Below, piece after piece: positions 1 to 8,567 of a stretch of DNA of 64,000 nt; the stretch's first letter is position 1, and every line of letters starts with the position of its first letter. Under the pieces are notes generated by a model. That model did no database searches and was not told the DNA's origin. It saw only the letters and a program-made list of their open reading frames with translations. The DNA comes from Acidovorax sp. 107 (GTDB lineage: Bacteria; Pseudomonadota; Gammaproteobacteria; Burkholderiales; Burkholderiaceae_C), in contig NZ_QBTZ01000001.1 in NCBI RefSeq assembly GCF_003058055.1, positions 64,501 through 128,500 on the forward strand, given 5' to 3'. The position numbers and the translations under genes were made by a program.

Positions 1-69
1 GCATACCCTCCCCGCGCGGCCTGCAGTCCAATAGCGAGTCCGTGTTTTCGCTTTTTCAGGAGCCCCGCC

Positions 70-1032
70 ATGCAACGTCGCCAGATCATCCAATGGGGAG
101 CCGCCAGCCTGGTCGCCCCCGCATTCCTGGCACAGGCCCAGAGCTTTCCCAACAAGCCCATCAAGCTGGTCATCGCCTTCCCGGCCGGTGGCCCCACCGA
201 CATCACCATGCGGTCGCTGGCCGACAACGCCAGCAAGATCCTGGGCCAGCCCGTGATCGTGGAAAACAAGCCCGGTGCAGGCGGCACATTGCCCGCACAG
301 CAGCTGCAAACTTCTCCAGCCGATGGCTACACGGTGGCGCAGATTCCGCTGGGCGTGTTCCGCCTGCCTTACACCACCAAGATCAACTGGGACCCGGTCA
401 AGGACATCAGCTACGTGCTCAACGTCACCGGCTACGCGTTTGGCCTGGTGGTGCCCGCCGACTCGCCGCTCAAGACCTGGACACACTTCGTAGCCTGGGC
501 CAAGGCCAACCCGGGCAAGCTGAGCTACGGCTCCACCGGCACCATGACCAGCCCGCACCTGACCATGGAACTCATCGCGCAGCAGCTGGGCATCGAGCTG
601 CTGCACGTGCCCTACAAGGGCAGCGCCGACCTCATGCAGTCCATCCTTGGCGGGCAGATCATGGCGGCAGCCGACTCCACCGGCTTTGCGCCGCAGGTCG
701 AGGCCGGCAAGCTGCGCGTGCTCAACACCTGGGGTGCCGAGCGCCTGGCCAAGTTCCCCGATGCGCCCACGCTCAAGGAGCTGGGCCTGAACCTGGTGCA
801 GAACTCGCCGTTTGGCATTGGCGCCCCCAAGGGCACGCCCGATGCGGTGGTCAAGCGCCTGCATGACGCCTTCAAGCAGGCCATGGAGCAGGACAGCTAC
901 AAGACGGCCCTCGCCCGCTACGACATGGTGCCGATGTACATGAGCACGTCGGCGTACAAGAAGTTTGCGCAGGACACCTTCACCCGCGAGAAGGCGCTGG
1001 TCGAGAAACTGGGCTTGGCCAAACCCACCTGA
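70..1032 (+). CDS. Bug-family tripartite tricarboxylate transporter substrate-binding protein
   Basis: A 320-residue periplasmic solute receptor of the Bug/TctC family, expanded in Burkholderiales, that captures small carboxylates or aromatic acids. Residues 1-24 form a signal peptide with a twin-Arg-like start (MQRRQ) ending at AQA. The mature part begins with the family hallmark FPNKPIKLVIAFPAGGPTD, followed by the GQPVIVENKPGAGG segment typical of the family. Length matches the usual 310-330. No TctA/TctB membrane genes lie next to it, which is common for Bug receptors. The ligand cannot be read from the sequence. Confidence 0.9.
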   Translation: MQRRQIIQWGAASLVAPAFLAQAQSFPNKPIKLVIAFPAGGPTDITMRSLADNASKILGQPVIVENKPGAGGTLPAQQLQTSPADGYTVAQIPLGVFRLPYTTKINWDPVKDISYVLNVTGYAFGLVVPADSPLKTWTHFVAWAKANPGKLSYGSTGTMTSPHLTMELIAQQLGIELLHVPYKGSADLMQSILGGQIMAAADSTGFAPQVEAGKLRVLNTWGAERLAKFPDAPTLKELGLNLVQNSPFGIGAPKGTPDAVVKRLHDAFKQAMEQDSYKTALARYDMVPMYMSTSAYKKFAQDTFTREKALVEKLGLAKPT

Positions 1033-1104
1033 GGCCACGCCCTTTGGAGGGGGCAATGCGTTCCGTGTGATGATCCGCAGCATTGAACGGAACTCACACA
1101 CGAT

Positions 1105-2598
1105 ATGGCATCCCCCTCCGACAGCATCAGCATGGCCCTGTTCTGCGACTTTGAAAACGTCGCCCTGGGCGTGCGCGATGCTCAGTACGAAAAGTTCGAC
1201 ATCAAGCCCATCCTGGAGCGCCTGCTGCTCAAGGGCTCCATCGTGGTCAAGAAGGCCTATTGCGACTGGGAGCGCTACAAGGGCTTCAAGGCCACCATGC
1301 ACGAGGCGAATTTCGAGCTGATCGAAATCCCACACGTGCGCCAGTCGGGCAAAAATTCGGCCGACATCCGCCTGGTGGTGGACGCGCTGGACCTTTGCTA
1401 CACCAAGTCGCACGTCAACACCTTCGTCATCATCAGCGGTGACTCGGACTTCTCTCCGCTCGTGTCCAAGCTGCGCGAGAACAACAAGCAGGTCATCGGC
1501 GTGGGCGTGAAGCAGTCCACATCCGACCTGTTGATCGCCAACTGCGACGAGTTCATCTTTTACGACGACCTGGTGCGTGAAAACCAGCGTGCCCAGGCCC
1601 GCCGCCAGAGCCCTGGCAGCAACCCGCCGCCCGCGCCCCGCCGCAGCCCCGAAGAAGAACGCAGCCGCAAGGAAAGCCAGGACGCACGCCGCACCCAGGG
1701 CGTGGAGCTGGCCGCCGAGACCTTCGAGGCCCTGCTGCTGGAACGCGGCGACACCGGCAAGATCTGGGCCTCGGTGCTCAAGGAGGCCATCAAGCGCCGC
1801 AAACCCGATTTCAGCGAAGGCCGGTATGGCTTTCGCACCTTCGGCAACCTGCTCGAAGAAGCGCAGGCACGTGGGCTGCTGGAGTTTGGGCGCGATGAAA
1901 AATCGGGTGCGTACGTGTACCGCAGCCATGGTGGGCCGAGCGCTCCAGCCGCGCCCGTACGGCCTGAAGGGGCGGCCAGTGAGCGCACCGGCCAGAGCGG
2001 AGCTACACGGCACGATTTCCATGCGGTGGCGACGGCACCCGATCTGCGTTCTGACAGCGAAGAAGGGCAGGGCGCGCCGGGCCGCAGCCGAGGGCGCCGT
2101 GGTGAGGGTACGGATCGCGCAGACCGCGTAGACACTCGCCCCACGCAGCGCAATCAACACCCTGAGTCCGAGCAGGTCGATACTCCCGCTGAGCGTCCGG
2201 CCAGCCGTTACTTCAGCCAGTCCGTGGCCCCCGAGGCTGCGCTGCCTGAGCCGGTGATCGACACTACCCCGCTGCAAGAAATGCGCTCCGAAGTGGAAGA
2301 AGGTGAGGACACGCCGAAAGTCGGAGCATCCACCGAGGCCGATGGCCCGGAGGCCTCCACCCCTCGCCGCAGCCGTGCGCGCAGTGGAGATGGCGCAAAG
2401 CCCGGCGCCAGCCCCCGCAAGGCAGCCGCGCCCCGTGCACGCAGCGCGCGCGCTGGAGGGGATGCGGTAAGTGCCGAGTCCTCTAGTGCCGCGCCAGAGG
2501 CCTCTGACGCCGAGGCAGAAGGCACCACGCCCGCCAAGGCGCCCGCTGCCCGTCCCCGCAGCCGGGCCCGCAAGCCGGCTACCAAACCCGCTGAGTAA
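1105..2598 (+). CDS. NYN-domain putative RNase with LOTUS/OST-HTH domain and disordered tail
   Basis: A 497-residue protein. Residues 8-155 are a NYN (LabA/DUF88, PIN-like) domain with the acidic residues expected of a metal-dependent nuclease: D15 in FCDFEN, D87 in KNSADIRL and D113/D115 in SGDSDFSPL. Residues 198-273 fit a LOTUS/OST-HTH RNA-binding domain (LLLERGDTGKIWASVLKEAI, then YGFRTFGNLLEEAQARGLL). The last 220 residues are low-complexity, rich in Ala, Arg, Glu and Pro, with SRAR and RSRAR repeats that suggest nucleic-acid contact. A role in RNA turnover is inferred from the domains. It is convergent with the next gene; the stop codons lie 3 nt apart. Confidence 0.85.
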   Translation: MASPSDSISMALFCDFENVALGVRDAQYEKFDIKPILERLLLKGSIVVKKAYCDWERYKGFKATMHEANFELIEIPHVRQSGKNSADIRLVVDALDLCYTKSHVNTFVIISGDSDFSPLVSKLRENNKQVIGVGVKQSTSDLLIANCDEFIFYDDLVRENQRAQARRQSPGSNPPPAPRRSPEEERSRKESQDARRTQGVELAAETFEALLLERGDTGKIWASVLKEAIKRRKPDFSEGRYGFRTFGNLLEEAQARGLLEFGRDEKSGAYVYRSHGGPSAPAAPVRPEGAASERTGQSGATRHDFHAVATAPDLRSDSEEGQGAPGRSRGRRGEGTDRADRVDTRPTQRNQHPESEQVDTPAERPASRYFSQSVAPEAALPEPVIDTTPLQEMRSEVEEGEDTPKVGASTEADGPEASTPRRSRARSGDGAKPGASPRKAAAPRARSARAGGDAVSAESSSAAPEASDAEAEGTTPAKAPAARPRSRARKPATKPAE

Positions 2599-2601
2599 GC
2601 G

Positions 2602-3669
2602 TTAGCGGGCTGCGGCGGTGGCCGCGCGCCGCAACGCCAGCCTGTCCCGCACCTCTTCGTAGCGCGGCGGCGTGCAACCCGCCCGCTCCACACAGTGGCT
2701 GGCGCTGGCCAGCGCGTGGTGCAGCACGGCGCGTAGCCGGGCTTCCGTGATGGGCGCCGTGATGCCCACCGCACGCAGGGCCAGCGCTTCCTCCCCCCGC
2801 TCGGGCCCGGCCAGCAGGGCGGTGATCAACCCCGCCAAAAAGCAGTCGCCCGCACCCACCGTGTCCACCACCGTGATTGGCGCCTCCTCGCGCGCATGCA
2901 CGGCCAGCCCATCACGCTGCAGCAGCCAGGCGCCGCCTGGCCCCAGGGTCAGGGCCAGCCATTGCGCCTGCGTCCGCAGCTGCAGGGTGTGGGCGCGTTC
3001 CAGCGCGGTGGCGCCCGGCACGGCCAGCGCTTCCAGGTCGTCGTCGCTCACCTTGATGAGGTGGGCGTGTTGCAGGGCGGCCATCACATTGGCGCGGTAG
3101 GCGTCGGCGTCGTCCACGGCCGACAGGCGCAGGTTGGCGTCGACCACCACCATGCGGCCCGCTGCGCGCTGTGCTGCCAGCCAGGGCTGGTAGATGGCAG
3201 CGTCTTGCGCCACCAACGCCAGGCAGCCCGTGGCCACCACCTGCAGGTCGGGTAACGCAGCGCAGGCGGCCGTCAGCGCCGCTGCCGTCACCTGGCGGTC
3301 GGCCACGCCATCGCGGTAGAAGCTGTAGCTGGCCTTGCCCTCGGCATCCAGCGCGGCCAGGGCCAGCGCACTGGGCGCACGCACTGGCGCAGGGGTGGCC
3401 AGGGCCACGCCCGCATCGTCCAGGCCACGCGCCAATTGCCGCCCCAGCATGTCGCCCGATAGCGGGTTGAGGTACTGCGTGCCCACGCCCTGCAGGCCCA
3501 GCGCGCGGGTGAGGTTGTAGACCGCGCCGCCCGCGCAGGGCTTCAGGCGGCCATCGGGCTCTTCGATCAGGTCAAACAAAGCCTCCCCCGCCGTGGCCAC
3601 CCGCAGCGGCGATGCGGTGGGTGCGCTGGAGGTGGGGGCAGAACCGGCGGGCTGGATAGGGAAAACCAT
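2602..3669 (-). CDS. PfkB-family carbohydrate kinase (probable fructokinase)
   Basis: A 355-residue sugar kinase of the PfkB/ribokinase family. The N-terminal ATAGEALFDLI strand and CAGGAVYNLTRAL motif match fructokinases. DTVGAGDCF at residues 269-277 is the second family signature and contains the catalytic base D275. The open frame continues upstream to 4212, but that part lies under the divergent binding-protein gene, so the ATG at 3669, directly downstream of the shared intergenic region, was chosen. Transcribed away from a fructose-type ABC importer, it would phosphorylate the imported sugar, giving fructose 6-phosphate if the substrate is fructose. Confidence 0.85.
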   Translation of the reverse strand: MVFPIQPAGSAPTSSAPTASPLRVATAGEALFDLIEEPDGRLKPCAGGAVYNLTRALGLQGVGTQYLNPLSGDMLGRQLARGLDDAGVALATPAPVRAPSALALAALDAEGKASYSFYRDGVADRQVTAAALTAACAALPDLQVVATGCLALVAQDAAIYQPWLAAQRAAGRMVVVDANLRLSAVDDADAYRANVMAALQHAHLIKVSDDDLEALAVPGATALERAHTLQLRTQAQWLALTLGPGGAWLLQRDGLAVHAREEAPITVVDTVGAGDCFLAGLITALLAGPERGEEALALRAVGITAPITEARLRAVLHHALASASHCVERAGCTPPRYEEVRDRLALRRAATAAAR

Positions 3670-3805
3670 AAGTAAATCCACTTGATTTATTAACTTGTGG
3701 GCCACTATAGTTCGATCCCATCCACCCGACAAGAGTGGTTCACCTGCCAGCCGCGCAGCACGGGGCCGACAGGAATCTGCCATCCCAACACCCGGAGACA
3801 ACGCC
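3670..3805. promoter_or_regulatory. Divergent promoter/operator region between sugar kinase and ABC importer
   Basis: The 136-nt region separates the kinase from the importer operon and must carry both promoters. An AT-rich degenerate palindrome at 3678-3700 has CCAC/GTGG ends (6 of 11 paired positions). It is a candidate operator for the ROK regulator encoded at 7146-8387, by analogy with other ROK-controlled sugar operons. No clear -35/-10 pair is assigned. Confidence 0.4.
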
Positions 3806-4819
3806 ATGCAACGCACCCCCGCTTTCGCGCTTTCTGCCCTTGCCCTCACCGGCGCCCTGGCCTGTGGCCTGGCCCAGGCGCAAGCATCCGAGCCCGTCAT
3901 CGGTCTCATCACCAAGACCGAGACCAACCCCTTCTTCGTGAAGATGAAAGAGGGCGCCACGGCCGAGGCCAAGAAGCTGGGCGCCAAGCTGGTGTCGGCC
4001 GCGGGCAAGACCGATGGCGACAACGCGGGCCAGGTCACGGCCATGGAGAACCTGATCGCCGCCGGCGCCAAGACCATTCTCATCACCCCCAGCGATGCCA
4101 AGGCCATCGTGCCTGCCATCAAGAAGGCGCAGGCCAAGGGTGTAATGGTGATCGCGCTGGACAGCCCCACCGAGCCCATGGAAGCGACGGACGCGCTGTT
4201 TGCCACCGACAACTACAAGGCGGGCGAGCTGATCGGGCAGTACGCGAAGGCCGCTGCTGCGGGCAAGAAGCCCGTGATCGCCACGCTGGACCTGTTCCCC
4301 GGCCACCCCGTGGGCGCGCAGCGGCACAACGGCTTCTTGAAGGGCTTCGGCCTGCAGGCCAACGATGCCAAGAGCAATGAGCTGTCGCGCCCCGCCGAAG
4401 TGGTCTGCATGGCCGACAGCTTTGGTGACCGCGCCAAGGGCCAGACCGGCATGGAAAACTGTCTGCAGAAGAACCCCGACATCAACATCGTCTACACCAT
4501 CAACGAGCCCGCCGCCGCCGGTGCCTACAACGCGCTCAAGGCCGCAGGCAAGGAGAAGAACGTGCTCATCGTCTCGGTGGACGGCGGCTGCGCAGGCATT
4601 GCCGACGTGGGCAAGGGCGTGATCGCCGCCACCAGCCAGCAGTACCCGCTGCGCATGGCCGCCATGGGCGTGGCGGCTGGTGTGGAATACGCCAAGACCG
4701 GCAAGAAGGTCAGCGGCTACACCGACACCGGCGTGACGCTGATCGCTGCCAAGCCCATGGCGGGCGTGGACAGCAAGGATGTGAAGACCGGCACCGACCT
4801 GTGCTGGGGCGCCAAGTAA
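3806..4819 (+). CDS. frcB: Sugar ABC transporter periplasmic binding protein (FrcB-like)
   Basis: A 337-residue periplasmic binding protein of the ribose/fructose (Peripla_BP_4) family. Residues 1-28 are a Sec signal peptide (…ACGLAQAQA). The mature start, IGLITKTETNPFFVKMKEGA, and the GHPVGAQRHNGF and IVYTINEPAAAGAY segments resemble fructose-binding FrcB of rhizobia more than RbsB. The ATG at 3806 follows a GGAG and precedes the signal peptide; an upstream in-frame extension would remove it. First gene of an operon with permease, ATPase, FucU-like and ROK genes. Fructose is the best guess for the ligand, by similarity and because of the kinase next door. Confidence 0.85.
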   Translation: MQRTPAFALSALALTGALACGLAQAQASEPVIGLITKTETNPFFVKMKEGATAEAKKLGAKLVSAAGKTDGDNAGQVTAMENLIAAGAKTILITPSDAKAIVPAIKKAQAKGVMVIALDSPTEPMEATDALFATDNYKAGELIGQYAKAAAAGKKPVIATLDLFPGHPVGAQRHNGFLKGFGLQANDAKSNELSRPAEVVCMADSFGDRAKGQTGMENCLQKNPDINIVYTINEPAAAGAYNALKAAGKEKNVLIVSVDGGCAGIADVGKGVIAATSQQYPLRMAAMGVAAGVEYAKTGKKVSGYTDTGVTLIAAKPMAGVDSKDVKTGTDLCWGAK

Positions 4820-4900
4820 GCCGCCTCTGCTGAATAGGCGCCAGGCAAGCCGCAACGGGCCTGCCTGAGCGTCCCCTTTGTCCACCCGCACGGAGCCGCC

Positions 4901-5860
4901 ATGTCCTCGACCGCTTCCAAACTACCGCCGCTGGCCACGCTGGGGCCGTTTATTGCGCTGATTCTCGCGTGCGCGTTTTTTGCCACGCAGAGCGAGCGTT
5001 TTCTGTCGGCGCAGAACTTCGCGCTCATCCTGCAGCAGGTCATGGTGGTGGCGGTCATCGCCATTGGCCAGACGCTGGTCATCCTCACGGCGGGCATTGA
5101 TCTGTCGTGCGGCATGGTGATGGCGCTGGGCGGCATCGTGATGACCAAGATGGCGGCGGACTACGGCTTCTCGGCCCCCGTGGCGATTGCCTGCGGCATG
5201 GCGGTGACCATGCTGTTTGGTCTGGTCAACGGCCTCTTGGTCACCAAGATCAAGCTGCCGCCTTTCATCGTCACGCTGGGCACGCTCAACATCGCGTTTG
5301 CCGCCACGCAGCTGTACTCGGGCGCGCAGACCATCACCGACATCCCTGCGGGCATGACAGCGCTGGGCAACACCTTCCAGCTGGGCCAGACCGCCATCGT
5401 CTGGGGCGCGGTGCTCATGCTGGTGCTGTACCTCGTCACCTGGTTTGCGCTGCGCGAGACCGCGCCGGGCCGCCATGTGTACGCCGTGGGCAACAGCCCC
5501 GAGGCCACGCGCCTCACCGGCATTGCCACCGACAAGGTGCTGCTGGGCGTGTATGTGCTGGCGGGCCTGTTCTACGGCATCGCATCGCTGCTGTCGGTGG
5601 CGCGCACCGGCGCGGGCGACCCCAATGCGGGCCAGACCGAGAACCTGGACGCCATCAGCGCCGTGGTGCTGGGTGGTACCAGCCTGTTTGGCGGGCGCGG
5701 CGTCATCCTGGGCACGCTGGTGGGTGCGCTCATCGTGGGCGTGTTCCGCAACGGGCTCACGCTGATGGGCGTGTCGTCGGTGTACCAGATCCTGGTCACC
5801 GGCATCCTCGTGATCCTGGCCGTGGCCACCGACCAACTCTCGCGCAAAGGAGTGCGTTGA
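4901..5860 (+). CDS. frcC: Sugar ABC transporter permease (FrcC/RbsC-like)
   Basis: A 319-residue inner-membrane permease of the BPD_transp_2 family with about 8-10 hydrophobic segments. Recognisable family motifs are VVAVIAIGQTLVILTAGIDLS near residue 50, LVTKIKLPPFIVTLGT around residue 110 and ISAVVLGGTSLFGGRG, the coupling-helix region, at about residue 250. It forms the membrane pore of the importer with the binding protein upstream and the ATPase that starts 3 nt downstream. Confidence 0.88.
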   Translation: MSSTASKLPPLATLGPFIALILACAFFATQSERFLSAQNFALILQQVMVVAVIAIGQTLVILTAGIDLSCGMVMALGGIVMTKMAADYGFSAPVAIACGMAVTMLFGLVNGLLVTKIKLPPFIVTLGTLNIAFAATQLYSGAQTITDIPAGMTALGNTFQLGQTAIVWGAVLMLVLYLVTWFALRETAPGRHVYAVGNSPEATRLTGIATDKVLLGVYVLAGLFYGIASLLSVARTGAGDPNAGQTENLDAISAVVLGGTSLFGGRGVILGTLVGALIVGVFRNGLTLMGVSSVYQILVTGILVILAVATDQLSRKGVR

Positions 5861-5862
5861 TC

Positions 5863-6669
5863 ATGAGCAACTCCACCCACACAACGAGCGCCCCGCTGGT
5901 CATGCAGGCCAAGGGCCTGGTCAAGCGCTACGGGCAGGTCACCGCGCTCGACGGCGCGGACTTTGAACTGCGCGCTGGGGAGATCCTGGCCGTGATCGGC
6001 GACAACGGCGCGGGCAAGTCCAGCCTCATCAAGGCGCTGTCGGGCGCCACGGTGCCGGACGACGGCGAGATCCTGCTCGACGGCCAGCGCATTCAGTTCA
6101 AGAGCCCCATCGACGCGCGCCGCGCGGGTATCGAAACCGTGTACCAGGACCTGGCCGTGGCCCCGGCCATGACCATTGCCGAGAACCTGTTCCTCGGACG
6201 CGAACTGCGCCGCCCTGGCTTGCTGGGCAGCGCCCTGCGCATGCTCGACAAAAAGAAGATGCTCGAAGAAAGCGTGGCCCGCATGGCCGAGCTGAAGGTG
6301 GGCATCCGCTCCATGACGCAGGCGGTGGAGACACTCTCGGGCGGCCAGCGCCAGTGCGTGGCCGTGGCGCGTGCGGCAGCGTTTGCACGCCACGTTGTCA
6401 TCATGGACGAGCCCACCGCTGCCCTGGGCGTGAAGGAGGGCAACATGGTGCTGGAGCTGATCCGCCGCGTGCGCGACAAGGGCCTGCCCGTGATCCTCAT
6501 CAGCCACAACATGCCCCATGTGTTCGAGATTGCCGATCGCATCCACATCGCCCGCCTGGGCAAGCGTGCGGCCGTGGTCAACCCGAAAAAGATCAGCATG
6601 AGCGACACCGTGGCCGTGATGACGGGGGCGATGGCCGCGTCTGACCTGCCCGCCGACTGCCTCGCCTGA
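5863..6669 (+). CDS. frcA: Sugar ABC transporter ATP-binding protein, single-domain (FrcA-like)
   Basis: A 268-residue ATPase. Walker A GDNGAGKS is at 46-53, signature LSGGQRQ at 158-164, Walker B VVIMDEP at 178-184 and the H-loop His at 215. It carries one nucleotide-binding domain, as in FrcA, rather than the fused pair of RbsA/XylG, so it should act as a homodimer. The ATG at 5863 (2 nt after the permease stop) was preferred to a longer frame starting at 5107 that lies inside the permease gene. Confidence 0.88.
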   Translation: MSNSTHTTSAPLVMQAKGLVKRYGQVTALDGADFELRAGEILAVIGDNGAGKSSLIKALSGATVPDDGEILLDGQRIQFKSPIDARRAGIETVYQDLAVAPAMTIAENLFLGRELRRPGLLGSALRMLDKKKMLEESVARMAELKVGIRSMTQAVETLSGGQRQCVAVARAAAFARHVVIMDEPTAALGVKEGNMVLELIRRVRDKGLPVILISHNMPHVFEIADRIHIARLGKRAAVVNPKKISMSDTVAVMTGAMAASDLPADCLA

Positions 6670-6679
6670 TCACACTTCC

Positions 6680-7132
6680 ATGCTCAAAAACATCGACCCC
6701 CTGCTGACCCCCGATCTGCTCAAGGTGCTGGCCGAGATGGGCCACGACGACGCGATCGTGCTGGCCGACGCCAACTTCACCGCCATGAGTCTGGGCGCGG
6801 GCAAGCCCGTGCTGCGCCTGCCCGGCATTGGCATGGCGCGCGCTGTGCAGGCCGTGGCCAGCGTGTTGCCCCTGGCGCAGGACGTGGCCCACCCCGTGGC
6901 CTACATGCAGGTGGGCGGTACCGAGGTGCCGTACCGATCGGCCCTGCAGCGCGAAACCCTGGACGTGCTGGCACGCGAGGGCGTGGCCAGTGAGCAGGCC
7001 GAGGGCGTGGAGCGTTTTGCGTTCTACGAGCGCGTCAAAAAGGCCTATGCGATCGTTGTGACGGGCGAGCTGCAGCCCTGGGGCAACTTCCTGCTGCGCA
7101 AGGGCGTCATCGGCGACACTCTGAACGCCTGA
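6680..7132 (+). CDS. fucU: FucU/RbsD-family sugar mutarotase
   Basis: A 150-residue protein of the RbsD/FucU family, which interconverts anomers or ring forms of imported sugars. The N-terminus MLKNIDPLLTPDLLKVLAEM and the GHDDAIVLADANF signature are close to E. coli FucU (L-fucose mutarotase). It lies 10 nt after the ATPase gene in the same operon, so it probably converts the transported sugar to the form used by the kinase. The exact sugar is unproven; fucose catabolic genes are absent. Confidence 0.82.
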   Translation: MLKNIDPLLTPDLLKVLAEMGHDDAIVLADANFTAMSLGAGKPVLRLPGIGMARAVQAVASVLPLAQDVAHPVAYMQVGGTEVPYRSALQRETLDVLAREGVASEQAEGVERFAFYERVKKAYAIVVTGELQPWGNFLLRKGVIGDTLNA

Positions 7133-7145
7133 CCGATTTATCACC

Positions 7146-8387
7146 ATGCTGGACACCGAAGCATCTCCACCTGCCGTTGACAACACCGCCGCCAGCCCCG
7201 CGCTGCTGCGCCAGCGCGGCTCCAACCATGTGGGGCTGCGCCAGTTCAACGAGCGCGTGGTGCTGCAGGCCCTGCGCACCCACGGCAGCCTAGCCAAGGC
7301 CGAGATGGCACGCGTCACAGGCCTCACAGCACAGACCATCGGCCTCATCACCGCCCGGCTCGACGAAGACCAGCTGCTGCGCCGCGAAGCGCCCGTGCGC
7401 GGCCGTGTGGGCCAGCCCTCGGTGCCGATTGGCCTGAACCCCGACGGCGCCTTTGCCATCGGCATCAAGATCGGCCGCCGCAGCGCCGATTGGCTGCTGG
7501 TGGACTTCACCGGCCACGTGCGCGAGCGCATCGTGCTCGACTACGCCTTCCCCGACATCGAGGTGCTGCTGCCCGCCATCCGCACGCACCTCAACCAGTT
7601 GCTCGACGGCCTGGGCTCGCTGCGCTCGCGCGTGGTGGGCGTGGGCGTGGCTGCGCCGTTCCAGTTGGGCGGCTGGCACCGCATGCTGGGGCTCACCGAA
7701 GCGCAGTCCGAGGCCTGGAACAACATCGACCTGGCCGAGCAAGTGCAGCAGATGACCGAGCTGCCCGTGAGTTTTGCCAAAGACACCTCCGCCGCCTGCG
7801 TGGCCGAGCTGCTGCAGGGCCGTGGGCGTGACATCTCCAGCTTTTTGTACCTCTTCATGGACACCTTTGTCGGCGGCGGGCTGGTCATCAACTCACACCT
7901 GCACCGGGGCCTGCATGGCAACGCAGGCGCCGTGGCCTCGCTGCCGCTGTCACCCGCCCAGCCGGGCCAGGCGCCCGCGCAGCTCATCAGCCAGGCCTCC
8001 CTGTGGGAACTGGAGCAGCGCTTTCGCGAACACGGCCTCGACCCCATGGCCGCCTACGACAAGCGCGTGCTGCAGGCACCGTGGCTGGAACACAGCCGGG
8101 GCTGGATCGCGCGCGCGGCTGCGGGTTTGGCGCATTGCATCGTCTCGGCCACCGCTTTTTTGGATCTGGATGCCGTGGTGGTCGATGGCGCTGCGGCCCC
8201 CGAGCTGCTGCAGGCGCTGTGCGAGGGCGCGCGGCACGCGCTGGCCGACTACAACTGGGAAGGCCTGCACCAGCCACCCCGGCTGGAGCTGGGCACCATG
8301 GGCTCGGACGCACGGGCTCTGGGTGGGGCGTTGCTGCCGCTGCACGCGTGTTTTGCGCCGGATACGGACATCTTCCTCAAGGCCTGA
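7146..8387 (+). CDS. ROK-family transcriptional regulator
   Basis: A 413-residue ROK repressor of the NagC/Mlc/XylR type. Residues 38-75 form a winged helix-turn-helix (LAKAEMARVTGLTAQTIGLI). The remainder is a sugar-kinase-like sensing fold, with a degenerate ROK signature near VGGGLVINSHLHRGLHGNAG. The Cys-rich zinc motif of NagC/Mlc is not evident. It lies 13 nt after the FucU gene at the end of the sugar operon and is the likely regulator of that operon and the divergent kinase. Confidence 0.85.
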   Translation: MLDTEASPPAVDNTAASPALLRQRGSNHVGLRQFNERVVLQALRTHGSLAKAEMARVTGLTAQTIGLITARLDEDQLLRREAPVRGRVGQPSVPIGLNPDGAFAIGIKIGRRSADWLLVDFTGHVRERIVLDYAFPDIEVLLPAIRTHLNQLLDGLGSLRSRVVGVGVAAPFQLGGWHRMLGLTEAQSEAWNNIDLAEQVQQMTELPVSFAKDTSAACVAELLQGRGRDISSFLYLFMDTFVGGGLVINSHLHRGLHGNAGAVASLPLSPAQPGQAPAQLISQASLWELEQRFREHGLDPMAAYDKRVLQAPWLEHSRGWIARAAAGLAHCIVSATAFLDLDAVVVDGAAAPELLQALCEGARHALADYNWEGLHQPPRLELGTMGSDARALGGALLPLHACFAPDTDIFLKA

Positions 8388-8390
8388 TGG

Positions 8391-8456
8391 TTTGCTATTA
8401 AAATAATAGCTATTGCGGCATGTTTCACAAGCGCATGCGAGCGTTTTCAATCAAAA
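8391..8456 (+). repeat. 66-bp interspersed repeat, copy 1
   Basis: Follows the ROK stop codon by 3 nt. It starts TTTGCTATTAAAATAATAGC and continues with a CAAGCGC core and a TTTTCAATCAAAA tail. The same layout (TGCTAT…ATAGCT…GGCGC…AGCGC…GGC…TTTT…TCAAA) recurs at 17570, 27991, 31708, 34011, 37529 and 42253. This copy has a diverged centre (TTGCGGCATG). Confidence 0.65.
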
Positions 8457-8567
8457 CGACTTCCTGGCAGCCGCGCGCACAGTGATCCGTCGTGGGGTGG
8501 CTGGCTTCATCGCGTCAATCAGCCAGGGGCGGTGGCGATCCCACCCTGCCGCTTGATTTGCTCGTCG

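Noticed and set aside
3740..4891. Long minus-strand frames across the importer genes
   Set aside because: High GC opens antisense frames; the His/Gly/Leu-rich translations are typical shadows of the plus-strand genes.
5107..5862. 520-codon frame running through the permease gene into the ATPase
   Set aside because: The first 252 codons are out of frame within a well-supported permease. The ATPase starts at 5863 with a normal N-terminus.
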